This document shows, one piece after another, positions 1 through 7,960 of a stretch of DNA of 26,146 bases. Source of the stretch: an uncultured Blautia sp. (lineage in GTDB: Bacteria > Bacillota > Clostridia > Lachnospirales > Lachnospiraceae); assembly GCA_900549015.1 (NCBI GenBank), contig URMH01000035.1:1-26146 (forward strand), read 5' to 3'. Made by a program: the position numbers and the translations under genes. The number at the start of each line of letters is the position of its first letter. Positions within the stretch are counted from its first letter, which is position 1. Below the pieces are notes generated by a model, which did not search any database, was not told where the DNA came from, and was given only the letters and a program-made list of their open reading frames with translations.

Positions 1-98
1 TGAGAACATGTGGGAATATACGGACATTTTGTTCTCTTCATCGGTGATAAATACTTTTGATAGAGTTTAATTGCTTTAATCAGAAATTTTTTAATCAT
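1..98 (-). CDS. yidD: Membrane protein insertion efficiency factor YidD (5' part only)
   Basis: The minus strand from 98 encodes 32 residues beginning MIKKFLIKAIKLYQKYLSP and ending CPYIPTCS before the window edge cuts the gene. The N-terminal amphipathic helix and the CxxxPTCS motif match YidD, a small membrane-associated protein that assists YidC-dependent membrane protein insertion. The start ATG (98-96) lies inside the end of rnpA, so the two genes overlap by 8 bases, which suggests translational coupling. The position directly after rnpA is the usual one for this family. The C-terminal half is outside the window. Confidence 0.85.
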   Translation of the reverse strand, partial: MIKKFLIKAIKLYQKYLSPMKRTKCPYIPTCS

Positions 99-438
99 TG
101 TCTTCACCTGTTATATGATGCCGTTTCCATACGTGCAAAAGTGCGCTTTCTATCTCCTGAAAGCTCCTTCCCTTTGCAGATGGTCTTGCGATCACTACAA
201 TATCCAAACCATTTTTAAATTCTTCTTCATTTAAGCGATAGCTTTCTCTTATCAATCTGGTGATTCTGTGGCGTACCACACTGTTCCCTACTTTTTTGCT
301 TACTGATATTCCCAGACGATTCTTCATGCACTGATTTTTCAGTACGTACATCACCAGATACCGATTTGCCTGCGATGTTCCTTTCTGATATACAATTTGA
401 AAATCTTTATTTTTCTTCAAGGACTCTGATTTTTTCAT
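91..438 (-). CDS. rnpA: Ribonuclease P protein component
   Basis: This encodes the 115-aa protein subunit of RNase P, which helps the RNA subunit cut 5' leaders from tRNA precursors. The family signature is visible as RLGISVSKKVGNSVVRHR followed by ITRLIRE at residues 41-65, and the length is normal for the family. I chose the ATG at 438-436 because a strong AAGGAGG site lies at 449-443, 4-5 bases upstream, and the protein then starts MKKSESLKKNKDF as in homologues. An in-frame ATG at 498 would add 20 unconserved residues and has no good ribosome site. It lies in the rpmH-rnpA-yidD transcript; a hairpin after rpmH may lower its expression. Confidence 0.95.
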   Translation of the reverse strand: MKKSESLKKNKDFQIVYQKGTSQANRYLVMYVLKNQCMKNRLGISVSKKVGNSVVRHRITRLIRESYRLNEEEFKNGLDIVVIARPSAKGRSFQEIESALLHVWKRHHITGEDND

Positions 439-490
439 CGAATCCTCCTTCTGTCTCAAACAGTTTTCTTTTTCTTTGAAAAGAGAAGAA

Positions 491-512
491 AAGACCACAT
501 AAATGCGGTCTT
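491..512 (-). terminator. Attenuator-like hairpin between rpmH and rnpA
   Basis: Read on the minus strand, AAGACCGC (512-505), a loop ATTTAT and GTGGTCTT (498-491) form an 8-bp stem with one G-U pair. It is followed by a pyrimidine/T-rich tail (490-480). The hairpin starts within the rpmH stop codon. It looks like a partial terminator that would let L34 be made in excess over RnpA. That function is inferred. Confidence 0.5.
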
Positions 513-645
513 ATGCTGATAATTGCTTTCTTCCTTTTAATCTTCTTGCAGCTAATACTTTACGTCCACCTTTTGTGCTCATGCGAGCTCTGAAACCGTG
601 AACTTTCGCTCTTGATCTTTTTTTCGGCTGAAATGTCATTTTCAT
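511..645 (-). CDS. rpmH: 50S ribosomal protein L34
   Basis: This encodes the 44-aa ribosomal protein L34 of the large subunit. It begins MKMTFQPKKRSRAKVHGF and ends GRKQLSA, which is the standard sequence and length for this very basic protein. The start ATG (645-643) has an AAGGAGGTG site at 662-654. It is the first gene of the rpmH-rnpA-yidD unit, transcribed away from oriC and divergent from dnaA, the normal arrangement in Firmicutes. The identification is certain despite the small size. Confidence 0.98.
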   Translation of the reverse strand: MKMTFQPKKRSRAKVHGFRARMSTKGGRKVLAARRLKGRKQLSA

Positions 646-707
646 AGGTAAAGCACCTCCTTTATCTATTATCCATAATTAAATTATCATACTAGAACAT
701 CATTTCA

Positions 708-736
708 ATTATATTCATAAATGCCTGTTTCGTCAA
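708..736 (-). promoter_or_regulatory. Promoter of rpmH-rnpA-yidD
   Basis: On the minus strand TTGACG (736-731) is followed after 17 bases by TATAAT (713-708). This is a near-perfect vegetative promoter about 60 bases upstream of the L34 start codon. Confidence 0.8.
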
Positions 737-791
737 GAGAATTTGTTAATTTTTACGGGAAAACAGAGAAAAAATCCTGCATATACAAAAA

Positions 792-1042
792 TGTGTATAA
801 CGTATTCGGTTTACGTAATATTATCCACATTTTGTGGATAACTTGTGGATAACTTGTGGAATACCAGAGAAACTATCCACTTTTTACCCACCAGCATTCT
901 TTCTCATATCCAAAAAATCCCTTTATTTTGTGCTTTTTCGACAGTGGACAATTTTATACACTTTTTTTCAACTTTTCCACACGTTCCTCCAGCTTATGGT
1001 AACTGATTCTGCTCTATCCACACTTTTCCACACTAATCCACA
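792..1042. other. oriC: oriC, half one: DnaA-box cluster upstream of dnaA
   Basis: This gene-free AT-rich stretch holds boxes matching TTATNCACA on either strand: 792-800 (minus, TTATACACA), 821-829 (plus, TTATCCACA), 833-841 and 844-852 (minus, TTATCCACA). Near matches lie at 855-863, 873-881, 973-981, 1014-1022, 1024-1032 and 1034-1042. The boxes at 821-852 are packed with 3- and 2-base gaps. Together with a second cluster after dnaA this resembles the divided origin of Bacillus. The 646-791 stretch only holds the rpmH leader and promoter. Confidence 0.9.
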
Positions 1043-1066
1043 TTTAAAATGTTGAAAACTTTTGCT

Positions 1067-1101
1067 GTTTTTCATTGCGAAAAACCATTATTTATTATAA
1101 T
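1067..1101 (+). promoter_or_regulatory. Probable dnaA promoter with palindrome
   Basis: TATAAT lies at 1096-1101; the best -35 candidate, TTGCGA (1075-1080), is only 15 bases away, so the promoter is tentative. The -35 area overlaps an inverted repeat GTTTTTC (1067-1073) / GAAAAAC (1079-1085), which could be an operator. DnaA boxes lie just upstream, so autoregulation is plausible. Confidence 0.4.
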
Positions 1102-1157
1102 ATATAAAAGGGTATTTATGTCTTTTTATAAGACGATACGTGATTCTACCGGCAGCT

Positions 1158-1185
1158 TTCTATATAGAATCCTTTATATATAGAA
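1158..1185 (+). other. Hairpin in the dnaA leader
   Basis: TTCTATATA (1158-1166) and TATATAGAA (1177-1185) form a perfect 9-bp inverted repeat with a 10-base loop. It would fold in the dnaA mRNA leader about 20 bases before the ribosome site. Role unknown. Confidence 0.45.
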
Positions 1186-1220
1186 GAAATTAGATGGAAA
1201 ATAGACCAGGAGAGACAAAA

Positions 1221-2582
1221 ATGAACATAGTAATGGATAATTGGGAAGAAATTCTTCAAACTCTGAAAAACGAATATCAGATTTCAGAAGTTCCTTTCAA
1301 TACCTGGCTCAAGCCCCTGAAGGTTTATACTGCTGAAAACAATGTGGTTACTATCATTGTTCCTTCTGAGCTTGCAGGTCTTGGACTGAGCTATATCAGC
1401 AACAAATACAAACTTCCTCTTCAGGTAACGATCAGCGTTGTAACAGGACTTGATGAGTGCGAAGTCCGCTTTATCCCTGAAGATGAAGTTCCGGAAAAAG
1501 AGATTCCTACATATGACGACCGTGTACTTGACTCCCGCTATGAGGAGGCTCACTTAAATCCAAAATACACATTTGACACCTTTATTGTAGGAAGCAATAA
1601 CAAGTTTGCCCAGGCTGCTGCCCTTGCAGTTGCGGAATCTCCGGGAGATACTTACAATCCTCTCTTTATTTACGGAGGCGCCGGCCTTGGAAAAACACAC
1701 TTAATGCACTCCATTGCTCACTTTATTCTGGAGCATGACGAAAACAGCAAGGTGCTTTATGTAACAAGTGAGGAATTTACAAACGAACTGATTGAAACAA
1801 TTCGAAACGGAAACAATACGGCAATGACAAAATTCCGTGAAAAATACAGAAATATTGATGTTCTCCTGGTTGACGATATTCAGTTTATTATAGGAAAGGA
1901 ATCTACGCAGGAGGAATTTTTCCATACCTTCAACAGCCTTCACAGTGCGAAAAAACAGATTATCATTTCCTCTGATAAACCGCCGAAAGATATGGAAATC
2001 CTGGAAGAAAGATTCCGTTCAAGATTTGAATGGGGTCTTATCGCTGATATTACACTTCCTGATTATGAGACAAGAATGGCAATTCTTCATAAGAAGGAAG
2101 AAATGGACGGTTACAATATCAGTGAAGACGTGATCAAATATATTGCAACAAACATTAAATCAAATATCCGGGAGCTGGAAGGCGCTTTTAATAAAGTTAT
2201 GGCTTTTGCCAAGCTGGAAAAAAAGGACGTGACTCTTGAACTTGCAGAACAGGCGTTAAAAGATATTATTTCTCCTGATGAAAAAAAGGTAATCACACCG
2301 GAGTATATTATTTCCGTTGTCGCAGAACATTTCGGCGTAACTGTAAACGATTTAAGCGGAAACAAACGAAACTCCAAAATTGTAGTTCCCCGGCAGATTG
2401 CCATGTACCTTTGCAGGGAAATTATATCCACACCACTTAAAAATATAGGAAAATGTCTTGGAAACCGTGACCACACAACGGTAATGCACGGCATTGACAA
2501 AATTGAAAAAGAAATTATCACAGATGATAACCTGAAAAACACAATCGATATATTAAACAAAAAGATTAATCCACAAGGGTGA
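1221..2582 (+). CDS. dnaA: Chromosomal replication initiator protein DnaA
   Basis: This encodes the 453-aa initiator that binds DnaA boxes and opens oriC. Domain I starts with MDNWEEILQTLK. The AAA+ domain has Walker A GGAGLGKTH (residues 152-160) and Walker B VLLVDDIQF (about 214-222). The C-terminal helix-turn-helix carries the DnaA signature, including NRDHTTVMHGIDKI, for binding the boxes. I chose the ATG at 1221 because AGGAGAG (1208-1214) lies at good distance. An in-frame ATG at 1194 would add nine residues but lacks a convincing ribosome site. DnaA boxes lie on both sides of the gene. Confidence 0.98.
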   Translation: MNIVMDNWEEILQTLKNEYQISEVPFNTWLKPLKVYTAENNVVTIIVPSELAGLGLSYISNKYKLPLQVTISVVTGLDECEVRFIPEDEVPEKEIPTYDDRVLDSRYEEAHLNPKYTFDTFIVGSNNKFAQAAALAVAESPGDTYNPLFIYGGAGLGKTHLMHSIAHFILEHDENSKVLYVTSEEFTNELIETIRNGNNTAMTKFREKYRNIDVLLVDDIQFIIGKESTQEEFFHTFNSLHSAKKQIIISSDKPPKDMEILEERFRSRFEWGLIADITLPDYETRMAILHKKEEMDGYNISEDVIKYIATNIKSNIRELEGAFNKVMAFAKLEKKDVTLELAEQALKDIISPDEKKVITPEYIISVVAEHFGVTVNDLSGNKRNSKIVVPRQIAMYLCREIISTPLKNIGKCLGNRDHTTVMHGIDKIEKEIITDDNLKNTIDILNKKINPQG

Positions 2583-2587
2583 AAAAG

Positions 2588-2868
2588 TTTTCCACATGAA
2601 GGGTGTATAAGCTGTTGATTAGATGTTGATTCTATGTGTATTAATGTGCATAACTTTTGCGGTAAAAAATCCACTTTCGGTTGTGCACAACTTATTCACA
2701 TACTTTAACCAGACCTTTACACGAAGTTATCCCAACTCGAACCCCTTGCATTTACTGGGTTCAAGTGAGTTTTTCACAAATTCACACCCCCTACGGCGGT
2801 TACGACGGATTTCTTCTTAAATATTATTTATAAACAAACCACCTCAAACAAGAAGGGAGTTATACACA
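2588..2868. other. oriC: oriC, half two: DnaA boxes and AT-rich stretch between dnaA and dnaN
   Basis: This 288-base gap has no gene. Boxes fitting TTATNCACA lie at 2645-2653 (minus, TTATGCACA), 2692-2700 (plus, TTATTCACA) and 2860-2868 (plus, TTATACACA). Near matches lie at 2588-2596, 2602-2610, 2635-2643 and 2770-2778. An inverted repeat (ACTCGAACCC 2735-2744 / GGGTTCAAGT 2757-2766, one mismatch) is followed by a short T run and may end dnaA transcripts. The stretch 2811-2836 is almost pure A/T and is a candidate unwinding element, as in Bacillus where the unwinding region lies after dnaA. Confidence 0.75.
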
Positions 2869-2870
2869 TT

Positions 2871-3986
2871 ATGAAAATTATCTGTTCCAAAAACAGTCTT
2901 TTAAAAAGCGTAAGCATTTCTTTAAAAGCTGTTCCATCAAAAACAACAATGCCTATTCTTGAATGTATTTTAATCGATGCAACCACAAACCAGATTAAAT
3001 TTACTACCAACGATATGGAACTTGGGATTGAAACCATTGTTGATGGAAACATTGCTGAAAAAGGAATGGTGGCACTGGATGCAAAAATCTTCTATGAGAT
3101 CATCAGAAGACTTCCTGATAATGACGTTACCATTAAAACAGATGATAAATTTACTGCCACCATCACCTGTGAAAAAGCAAAATTCAATATTCCCGGAAAA
3201 TCAGGGGAAGATTTTGCTTATCTCCCACTGATCGAAAGAGAAGAATCTTTAACTATCTCTCAGTATACATTAAAAGAAATGATTCGTCAGACAATATTTT
3301 CTATTGCAGTAAATGAAAACAACAAATTAATGACAGGTGAGCTGTTTGAAATTAAGGATAATTGTCTGAAAGTTGTATCACTTGACGGACACCGTATTGC
3401 GATCCGGAAAATGCCGTTAAAGAGAACGTATTCTGACCGTAAGGTTGTCGTTCCTGGAAAGACATTAAATGAAATCAGTAAAATTCTTTCCGGTGAAATG
3501 GACGATATGGTAAGCATTTTCTTTACAAAAAATCATATTCTGTTTGAATTTGACCAGACTATGGTTGTTTCCCGCCTGATCGAAGGAGAATATTTCCGTA
3601 TTGAACAGATGCTTTCCAGCGATTACGAGACAAAACTTTCCATAAACAAAAAAGAGTTTCTTGACTGTATCGACAGAGCCACTCTTCTCGTAAGAGAGGG
3701 AGATAAAAAGCCGATCATTATCCATATTACAGACAACAATATGGAACTGAAAATAGATTCTGCTATGGGATCCATGAATGAAGATATTGACATAGAAAAA
3801 GAGGGAAAGGATATTCTCATTGGATTTAATCCCAAGTTTTTGATCGATGCGCTGAAGGTAATTGATGATGAGATCATTAATATTTACCTTGTAAATCCCA
3901 AGGCTCCATGTTTTATCCGGGACGATGAGGAAAATTATACGTATCTGATCCTTCCTGTAAACATTAATCAGAATCAGGCAAGATAA
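2871..3986 (+). CDS. dnaN: DNA polymerase III beta subunit (sliding clamp)
   Basis: This encodes the 371-aa clamp that encircles DNA and tethers the replicative polymerase and repair factors. It starts MKIICSKNSLLKSVSISLKA and ends with LPVNIN near the C-terminus (the clamp-typical YLILPV). Length is normal for the three-domain clamp. AAGGGAG (2853-2859) precedes the ATG by 11 bases. The spacer between this site and the ATG contains a perfect DnaA box (2860-2868), so DnaA bound there could affect expression from upstream promoters. The S4 gene follows after 12 bases, so the genes probably form one operon with recF. Confidence 0.98.
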   Translation: MKIICSKNSLLKSVSISLKAVPSKTTMPILECILIDATTNQIKFTTNDMELGIETIVDGNIAEKGMVALDAKIFYEIIRRLPDNDVTIKTDDKFTATITCEKAKFNIPGKSGEDFAYLPLIEREESLTISQYTLKEMIRQTIFSIAVNENNKLMTGELFEIKDNCLKVVSLDGHRIAIRKMPLKRTYSDRKVVVPGKTLNEISKILSGEMDDMVSIFFTKNHILFEFDQTMVVSRLIEGEYFRIEQMLSSDYETKLSINKKEFLDCIDRATLLVREGDKKPIIIHITDNNMELKIDSAMGSMNEDIDIEKEGKDILIGFNPKFLIDALKVIDDEIINIYLVNPKAPCFIRDDEENYTYLILPVNINQNQAR

Positions 3987-3998
3987 GGAGACTGGAAG

Positions 3999-4205
3999 AT
4001 GGAAGTAAAAATAAGAGATGAATTTATAAAACTGGGGCAGGTATTAAAACTTGCCGGTGTTGTAGAAGACGGCGTAGAAGCAAAGTACGTGATTACTGAC
4101 GGACTTGTAAAAGTAAACGGGGAGACGGAGCTTCGCCGGGGAAAAAAAATCGTGGAAGGCGATATAATTTCCTATAATGGTCAGGATATTAAAATAATCA
4201 GGTGA
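3999..4205 (+). CDS. yaaA: Small S4-domain RNA-binding protein (YaaA type)
   Basis: This is a 68-aa protein made of a single S4 RNA-binding fold: FIKLGQVLKLAGVVEDG, then KVNGETELRRGKKI. It matches the S4-domain protein encoded between dnaN and recF in Firmicutes (Bacillus YaaA, also called RlbA), thought to act in ribosome assembly. The ATG follows AAGGAG (3985-3990) at good distance, 12 bases after dnaN and 4 bases before recF, so co-transcription is very likely. Confidence 0.92.
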   Translation: MEVKIRDEFIKLGQVLKLAGVVEDGVEAKYVITDGLVKVNGETELRRGKKIVEGDIISYNGQDIKIIR

Positions 4206-4209
4206 CGGA

Positions 4210-5304
4210 ATGTATATTGAATCCATTCAGTTAAAGGATTTCCGTAATTACGATTCCCTGGAGCTGAAATTTGACAGAGGGACGAACATTTTTTATGGGA
4301 ATAATGCGCAGGGAAAGACAAATATTCTGGAAGCAGTGTATCTCTGCGGAACGAGTAAATCTCATAAAGGCAGTAAGGATAAGGAGATTATCCGTTTTCA
4401 GCAGGAGGAATCCCACATCCGTATGATGGTGAAAAAAGAAGGCGTATCATACAAAATCGATATGCACCTGAAGAAAAACAGGGCAAAAGGTGTGGCGATC
4501 AACGGCATTCCCATAAAAAAAGCAAGGGAGCTTCTGGGGGTAGTAAATCTTGTGTTTTTCTCCCCCGAAGATCTGAATATTATAAAAAACGGACCTGCAG
4601 AGAGGCGGAGATTCCTGGATTTAGAATTATGTCAACTTGATAATATTTATCTGTCGGATCTGGCGGCATATAATCACATTGTGAATCAGAGAAACCGTCT
4701 GTTAAAGGATTTACATAAGCAGCCGGAGCTTAAGGGTACTCTTGATGTGTGGGATATGCAGATGGCAGGTTACGGCAGGAAGATTATTGAGAAGAGAAAA
4801 GAGTTCATAGAAGAATTAAATGAAATTGTTCATGAAATACACAGAAATTTAACCGGCGGAATAGAAGAAATAGAGGTTGTGTATGAACCAAATACAGAAA
4901 CAGAGGATTTTGAGGCGGCTCTGTTAAAGAACAGGGAGAGAGACATAAGAATGAAACTCTCTTCCACAGGACCTCACAGAGACGATATGTGCGTGATGGT
5001 AAATGGGATTGACATACGTAAATTCGGTTCTCAGGGGCAGCAGCGCACAGCCGCTCTTTCGATGAAGCTTTCGGAGATCTATCTTGTGAAAAAGAGGATC
5101 AAGGATACGCCGGTTCTTCTTCTTGATGACGTTCTTTCCGAGCTTGACAGCAGCAGGCAGACGTATCTTCTGGAAAGCATTCATGATATTCAGACGATGA
5201 TCACCTGCACAGGTCTTGATGACTTTGTCAGCCATCAGTTTGAAATTAATAAGGTGTTTTATGTTGAAAAGGGAACTGTAAAAAATCAGCAGAAAGTATT
5301 TTGA
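4210..5304 (+). CDS. recF: DNA replication and repair protein RecF
   Basis: This encodes the 364-aa SMC-like ATPase that helps load RecA at gaps and stalled forks. Walker A is GNNAQGKT (residues 30-37), near the C-terminus FGSQGQQRT gives the ABC-type signature region, and LLLDDVLSELD gives Walker B and the D-loop. STGPHRDD, also typical of RecF, is present. Length is normal. Only 4 bases separate it from the S4 gene, and its ribosome site is weak (GGTGACGG), suggesting coupling. Its stop codon lies inside the -35 box of the next promoter. Confidence 0.97.
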   Translation: MYIESIQLKDFRNYDSLELKFDRGTNIFYGNNAQGKTNILEAVYLCGTSKSHKGSKDKEIIRFQQEESHIRMMVKKEGVSYKIDMHLKKNRAKGVAINGIPIKKARELLGVVNLVFFSPEDLNIIKNGPAERRRFLDLELCQLDNIYLSDLAAYNHIVNQRNRLLKDLHKQPELKGTLDVWDMQMAGYGRKIIEKRKEFIEELNEIVHEIHRNLTGGIEEIEVVYEPNTETEDFEAALLKNRERDIRMKLSSTGPHRDDMCVMVNGIDIRKFGSQGQQRTAALSMKLSEIYLVKKRIKDTPVLLLDDVLSELDSSRQTYLLESIHDIQTMITCTGLDDFVSHQFEINKVFYVEKGTVKNQQKVF

Positions 5305-5329
5305 CAAGTATATAAGCATATGTTAAACT
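5301..5329 (+). promoter_or_regulatory. Promoter of the TPR/AAA gene
   Basis: TTGACA (5301-5306) is followed after 17 bases by TAAACT (5324-5329), preceded by TGT at 5321-5323 as an extended -10. The -35 contains the recF stop codon. The predicted start near 5336 gives a leader of only about 25 bases. Confidence 0.7.
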
Positions 5330-5359
5330 ACTCGTAACTATGGAAAGTTGGTGAAAATT

Positions 5360-7930
5360 TTGGATAAAGAAGAATTTCGAATCAAGCTTGAGGAAATTAA
5401 TAACTTAGTTGAAAAAAAAGATTATAAGGGCGCAATGGAAGTTGTGGACAGCATTGACTGGCGTCGTGTGAAAAACGTGAGAACCTTATGTGTTGTAGGA
5501 GAAATCTATGCGGCAAATAAGAGATATGAGGACAGCCGGGAAATTTTCCTTCTTGCTTATCATAAAGCGCCAATCGGAAAAAATATTCTTTACCGTCTTA
5601 TAGAAATTTCCCTTAAAATGGGAGATATTGAAGAGGCAATGGAATATTTTGACGAGTTTAAAGAAATTGCTCCAAACGATAATACAAGATATGTTCTGAA
5701 ATATAAGATATTCCGGGCAAAGAAGGCGTCTCTCAATGAGCAGATTGCTATTCTCGAAGAATATAAAGAAAAAGAATTTACAGAAAAATGGACATACGAG
5801 CTTGCAAAACTTTATTATAAGGCGGGAAATAAAGAAAAATGTCTGGAAATCTGCGATGAACTGATTCTCTGGTTCAATGAGGGTACATATGTTATGAAGG
5901 CGCTCGACCTGAAAATGCGTATGGGACTTCTTACAGGAGCAGAGAAAGAAAAATACGAAAAGCAGTTTATTCCAAAGCTCCTGAAGCCGGAAGATGCAAA
6001 AGCATTAAAGGAAAATATGGAGAAACAGGAAGAAAAACCTGCAGAAAAGCCTGAAATTGAGAGCATTCAGATACGAAGCGATAAAGACCTGGAAGGGGCA
6101 GAAACTCTTCAGGAGAAAATTTCCAAAGGTATCCGCGATATTTTCCGTGCAAAACGAACATCTTTTGATGAGTTTGAGGAAGAAGAGAAAGAAGAAAATT
6201 CCGAAGAGGAACAGAAGGAAATGCTGAAAACTCCGTCTTCCGAGGAGGAATACGACAAGGTTCCGGAACTGGAAGAAGAGTTTGAAAAAACGAAGAAGAC
6301 AGAAGAACCGGAAGAGACAGTTTCAGAAAAACAGGAGGTTCCGCAGGAAGAGGAAGAAGCGCCTGCAAAAGAGCCTGCTTTTGATTTTTCACAGACAATT
6401 AAAATGCCGGAACTTAATATTCCAAAGTCCATGAGAAATATGAGACCGAAGGAAGCGCCGGAAATCGAAGAAATAAAGATCAGAGAAAGTATTGCAGAAA
6501 ATATTCCGGAAAATATTAAAGAGCCGTCGGAAGAGAAAGACGATTTTGACTTTAATCTGGAGGATACCATTCTTGCGGCAGCTTCTGCTCAGGGAATTGA
6601 TATTCCGGAAGAAGAGCCGGAGATCACGGAAGAATCCGCAGCAGAGGAAGACAATGTTTTGCCGGAAAAGGTTGCAGATGTGACGATGGACGATCTGGAA
6701 GAGGAAATTTTTTCAGAGGAAGATTTAAGACTGGCAGAGCAGGAGTTTATGAAGGGACCGTCTGCTGTGCAGAAAGACGAGCCTGAGATAAAGCTTCCGT
6801 TTGATATGCCGATTGCAAAAAAGGAAGAAAAAACGGAAGAAAAAATAGAAATCCCGGATTTGGAATCGGAGGATATTATTACGAATCGTTTTGCCGAAAA
6901 TGAAGAAAAAGAATCGGAAGACGAGGAGCTTCTCAGAAATATTCTGTCAGAAGACAATCTGGATATGGAAGAGGAAGAAGAAATTTTCCATGATTTTGGG
7001 GAAGAAGAGGAAGAAATTCCAGAAGAAATCCTTCCGGAATCCATGCGCTCTCAGGAGGAGGAATCTTCTCTTGATGAAGAACTTCTTTCAGAAGAGGAGG
7101 AGCTGGAACGATTTATTGATTCCATGAGTGCAGAGGAAGATACGGATGCTCTTAATATTGTTCCAAGAGAGAATGAACTTCGTGACGAGGAGAAAAAGCT
7201 TTTTACATATTTTGTAAAAATCCCCGGAATGAAGGATCAGATAGTAGAAGCTCTCCTTGATGCTCAGCTTGCAGCAACAGATAAAACGTCCAAAACAGGA
7301 AATATTGTAGTGATGGGCGGAAGAGAAACAGGAAAAACAAGGCTGATTTCAAGCCTGATTCCTGCAGTTTGTAAGGAGCTGAATCTGGAAGCTGCAAATG
7401 TGGCATATATTTTTGCAGAACAGATTAATGGAAAAGATCTTCGAAAAATTACGGATAAACTGTCAGGCGGTTTCTTTGTCATAGAAGATGCAAACCAGCT
7501 TGACCAGGAGACGGCAGAGCAGTTAAACCAGATTATGGAAGAGGAGACAGACGGTCTTACGGTAATTCTGGAGGACGAAAAAATAGGCATGAGAAAAATG
7601 CTTGCAAGATACCCGAAACTTGCAAAAAAATTCACGTCCGTTATTAATATTCCTGTATTCACAAATGATGAACTGGCAAATTTTGCGAAGGTTTATGCAA
7701 AGGAAAACGGATACAGAATTGATAACATGGGAATGCTTGCCCTTTATAATCTCATCGGAGTCAATCAGAAAGAGGACGAGCCTATGAATATTGGCGCTGT
7801 GAAGAATCTGATCGATGCGGCAATCAGTAAATCTCAGGGCGGACGCCTGTTTAAAAAGAATATGTCCAAAAAACGACTGGACAGAGACGGATATATTGTA
7901 CTGTACGAAAAAGATTTCAGCGGTAAATAA
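5360..7930 (+). CDS. TPR / acidic linker / AAA-like ATPase protein of unknown function
   Basis: This is an 856-aa cytoplasmic protein in three parts. Residues 1-210 are TPR-like helical repeats (for example DWRRVKNVRTLCVVGEIYAA and YELAKLYYKAGNKEKCLEIC). Residues 215-630 are an extremely Glu-rich low-complexity region with runs such as EEEEEEI. Residues 635-840 resemble a CbxX/SpoVK-type AAA+ domain, with Walker A GGRETGKTR (653-661) and a Walker-B-like GGFFVIEDANQL, where E709-D710 replace the usual D-E. The position of the usual SRF arginine reads KKF. No ATG start exists; I chose TTG 5360 because GGTGA (5350-5354) is at good distance, but GTG 5351 or TTG 5348 are possible. It has its own promoter and rsmA follows after 30 bases. 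The function is not known to me. Confidence 0.8.
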   Translation: MDKEEFRIKLEEINNLVEKKDYKGAMEVVDSIDWRRVKNVRTLCVVGEIYAANKRYEDSREIFLLAYHKAPIGKNILYRLIEISLKMGDIEEAMEYFDEFKEIAPNDNTRYVLKYKIFRAKKASLNEQIAILEEYKEKEFTEKWTYELAKLYYKAGNKEKCLEICDELILWFNEGTYVMKALDLKMRMGLLTGAEKEKYEKQFIPKLLKPEDAKALKENMEKQEEKPAEKPEIESIQIRSDKDLEGAETLQEKISKGIRDIFRAKRTSFDEFEEEEKEENSEEEQKEMLKTPSSEEEYDKVPELEEEFEKTKKTEEPEETVSEKQEVPQEEEEAPAKEPAFDFSQTIKMPELNIPKSMRNMRPKEAPEIEEIKIRESIAENIPENIKEPSEEKDDFDFNLEDTILAAASAQGIDIPEEEPEITEESAAEEDNVLPEKVADVTMDDLEEEIFSEEDLRLAEQEFMKGPSAVQKDEPEIKLPFDMPIAKKEEKTEEKIEIPDLESEDIITNRFAENEEKESEDEELLRNILSEDNLDMEEEEEIFHDFGEEEEEIPEEILPESMRSQEEESSLDEELLSEEEELERFIDSMSAEEDTDALNIVPRENELRDEEKKLFTYFVKIPGMKDQIVEALLDAQLAATDKTSKTGNIVVMGGRETGKTRLISSLIPAVCKELNLEAANVAYIFAEQINGKDLRKITDKLSGGFFVIEDANQLDQETAEQLNQIMEEETDGLTVILEDEKIGMRKMLARYPKLAKKFTSVINIPVFTNDELANFAKVYAKENGYRIDNMGMLALYNLIGVNQKEDEPMNIGAVKNLIDAAISKSQGGRLFKKNMSKKRLDRDGYIVLYEKDFSGK

Positions 7931-7960
7931 AAATTATAAAATCAAAAGGAAGTGTAAATT

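Noticed and set aside
834..1055. 73-codon plus-strand frame in oriC
   Set aside because: It is made of DnaA boxes and has no ribosome site or coding character.
1194..1220. Upstream ATG as dnaA start
   Set aside because: It lacks a convincing ribosome site, while AGGAGAG serves the ATG at 1221; the nine extra residues are not typical of DnaA.
2735..2766. tRNA T-arm-like sequence GGGTTCAAGT after dnaA
   Set aside because: It is one side of an imperfect inverted repeat; no acceptor, anticodon or D arm can be built around it.
6109..7044. Serine-rich minus-strand frames in the TPR/AAA gene
   Set aside because: They are the reverse complement of GAA/GAG codons of the Glu-rich region, which read as serine and phenylalanine codons.
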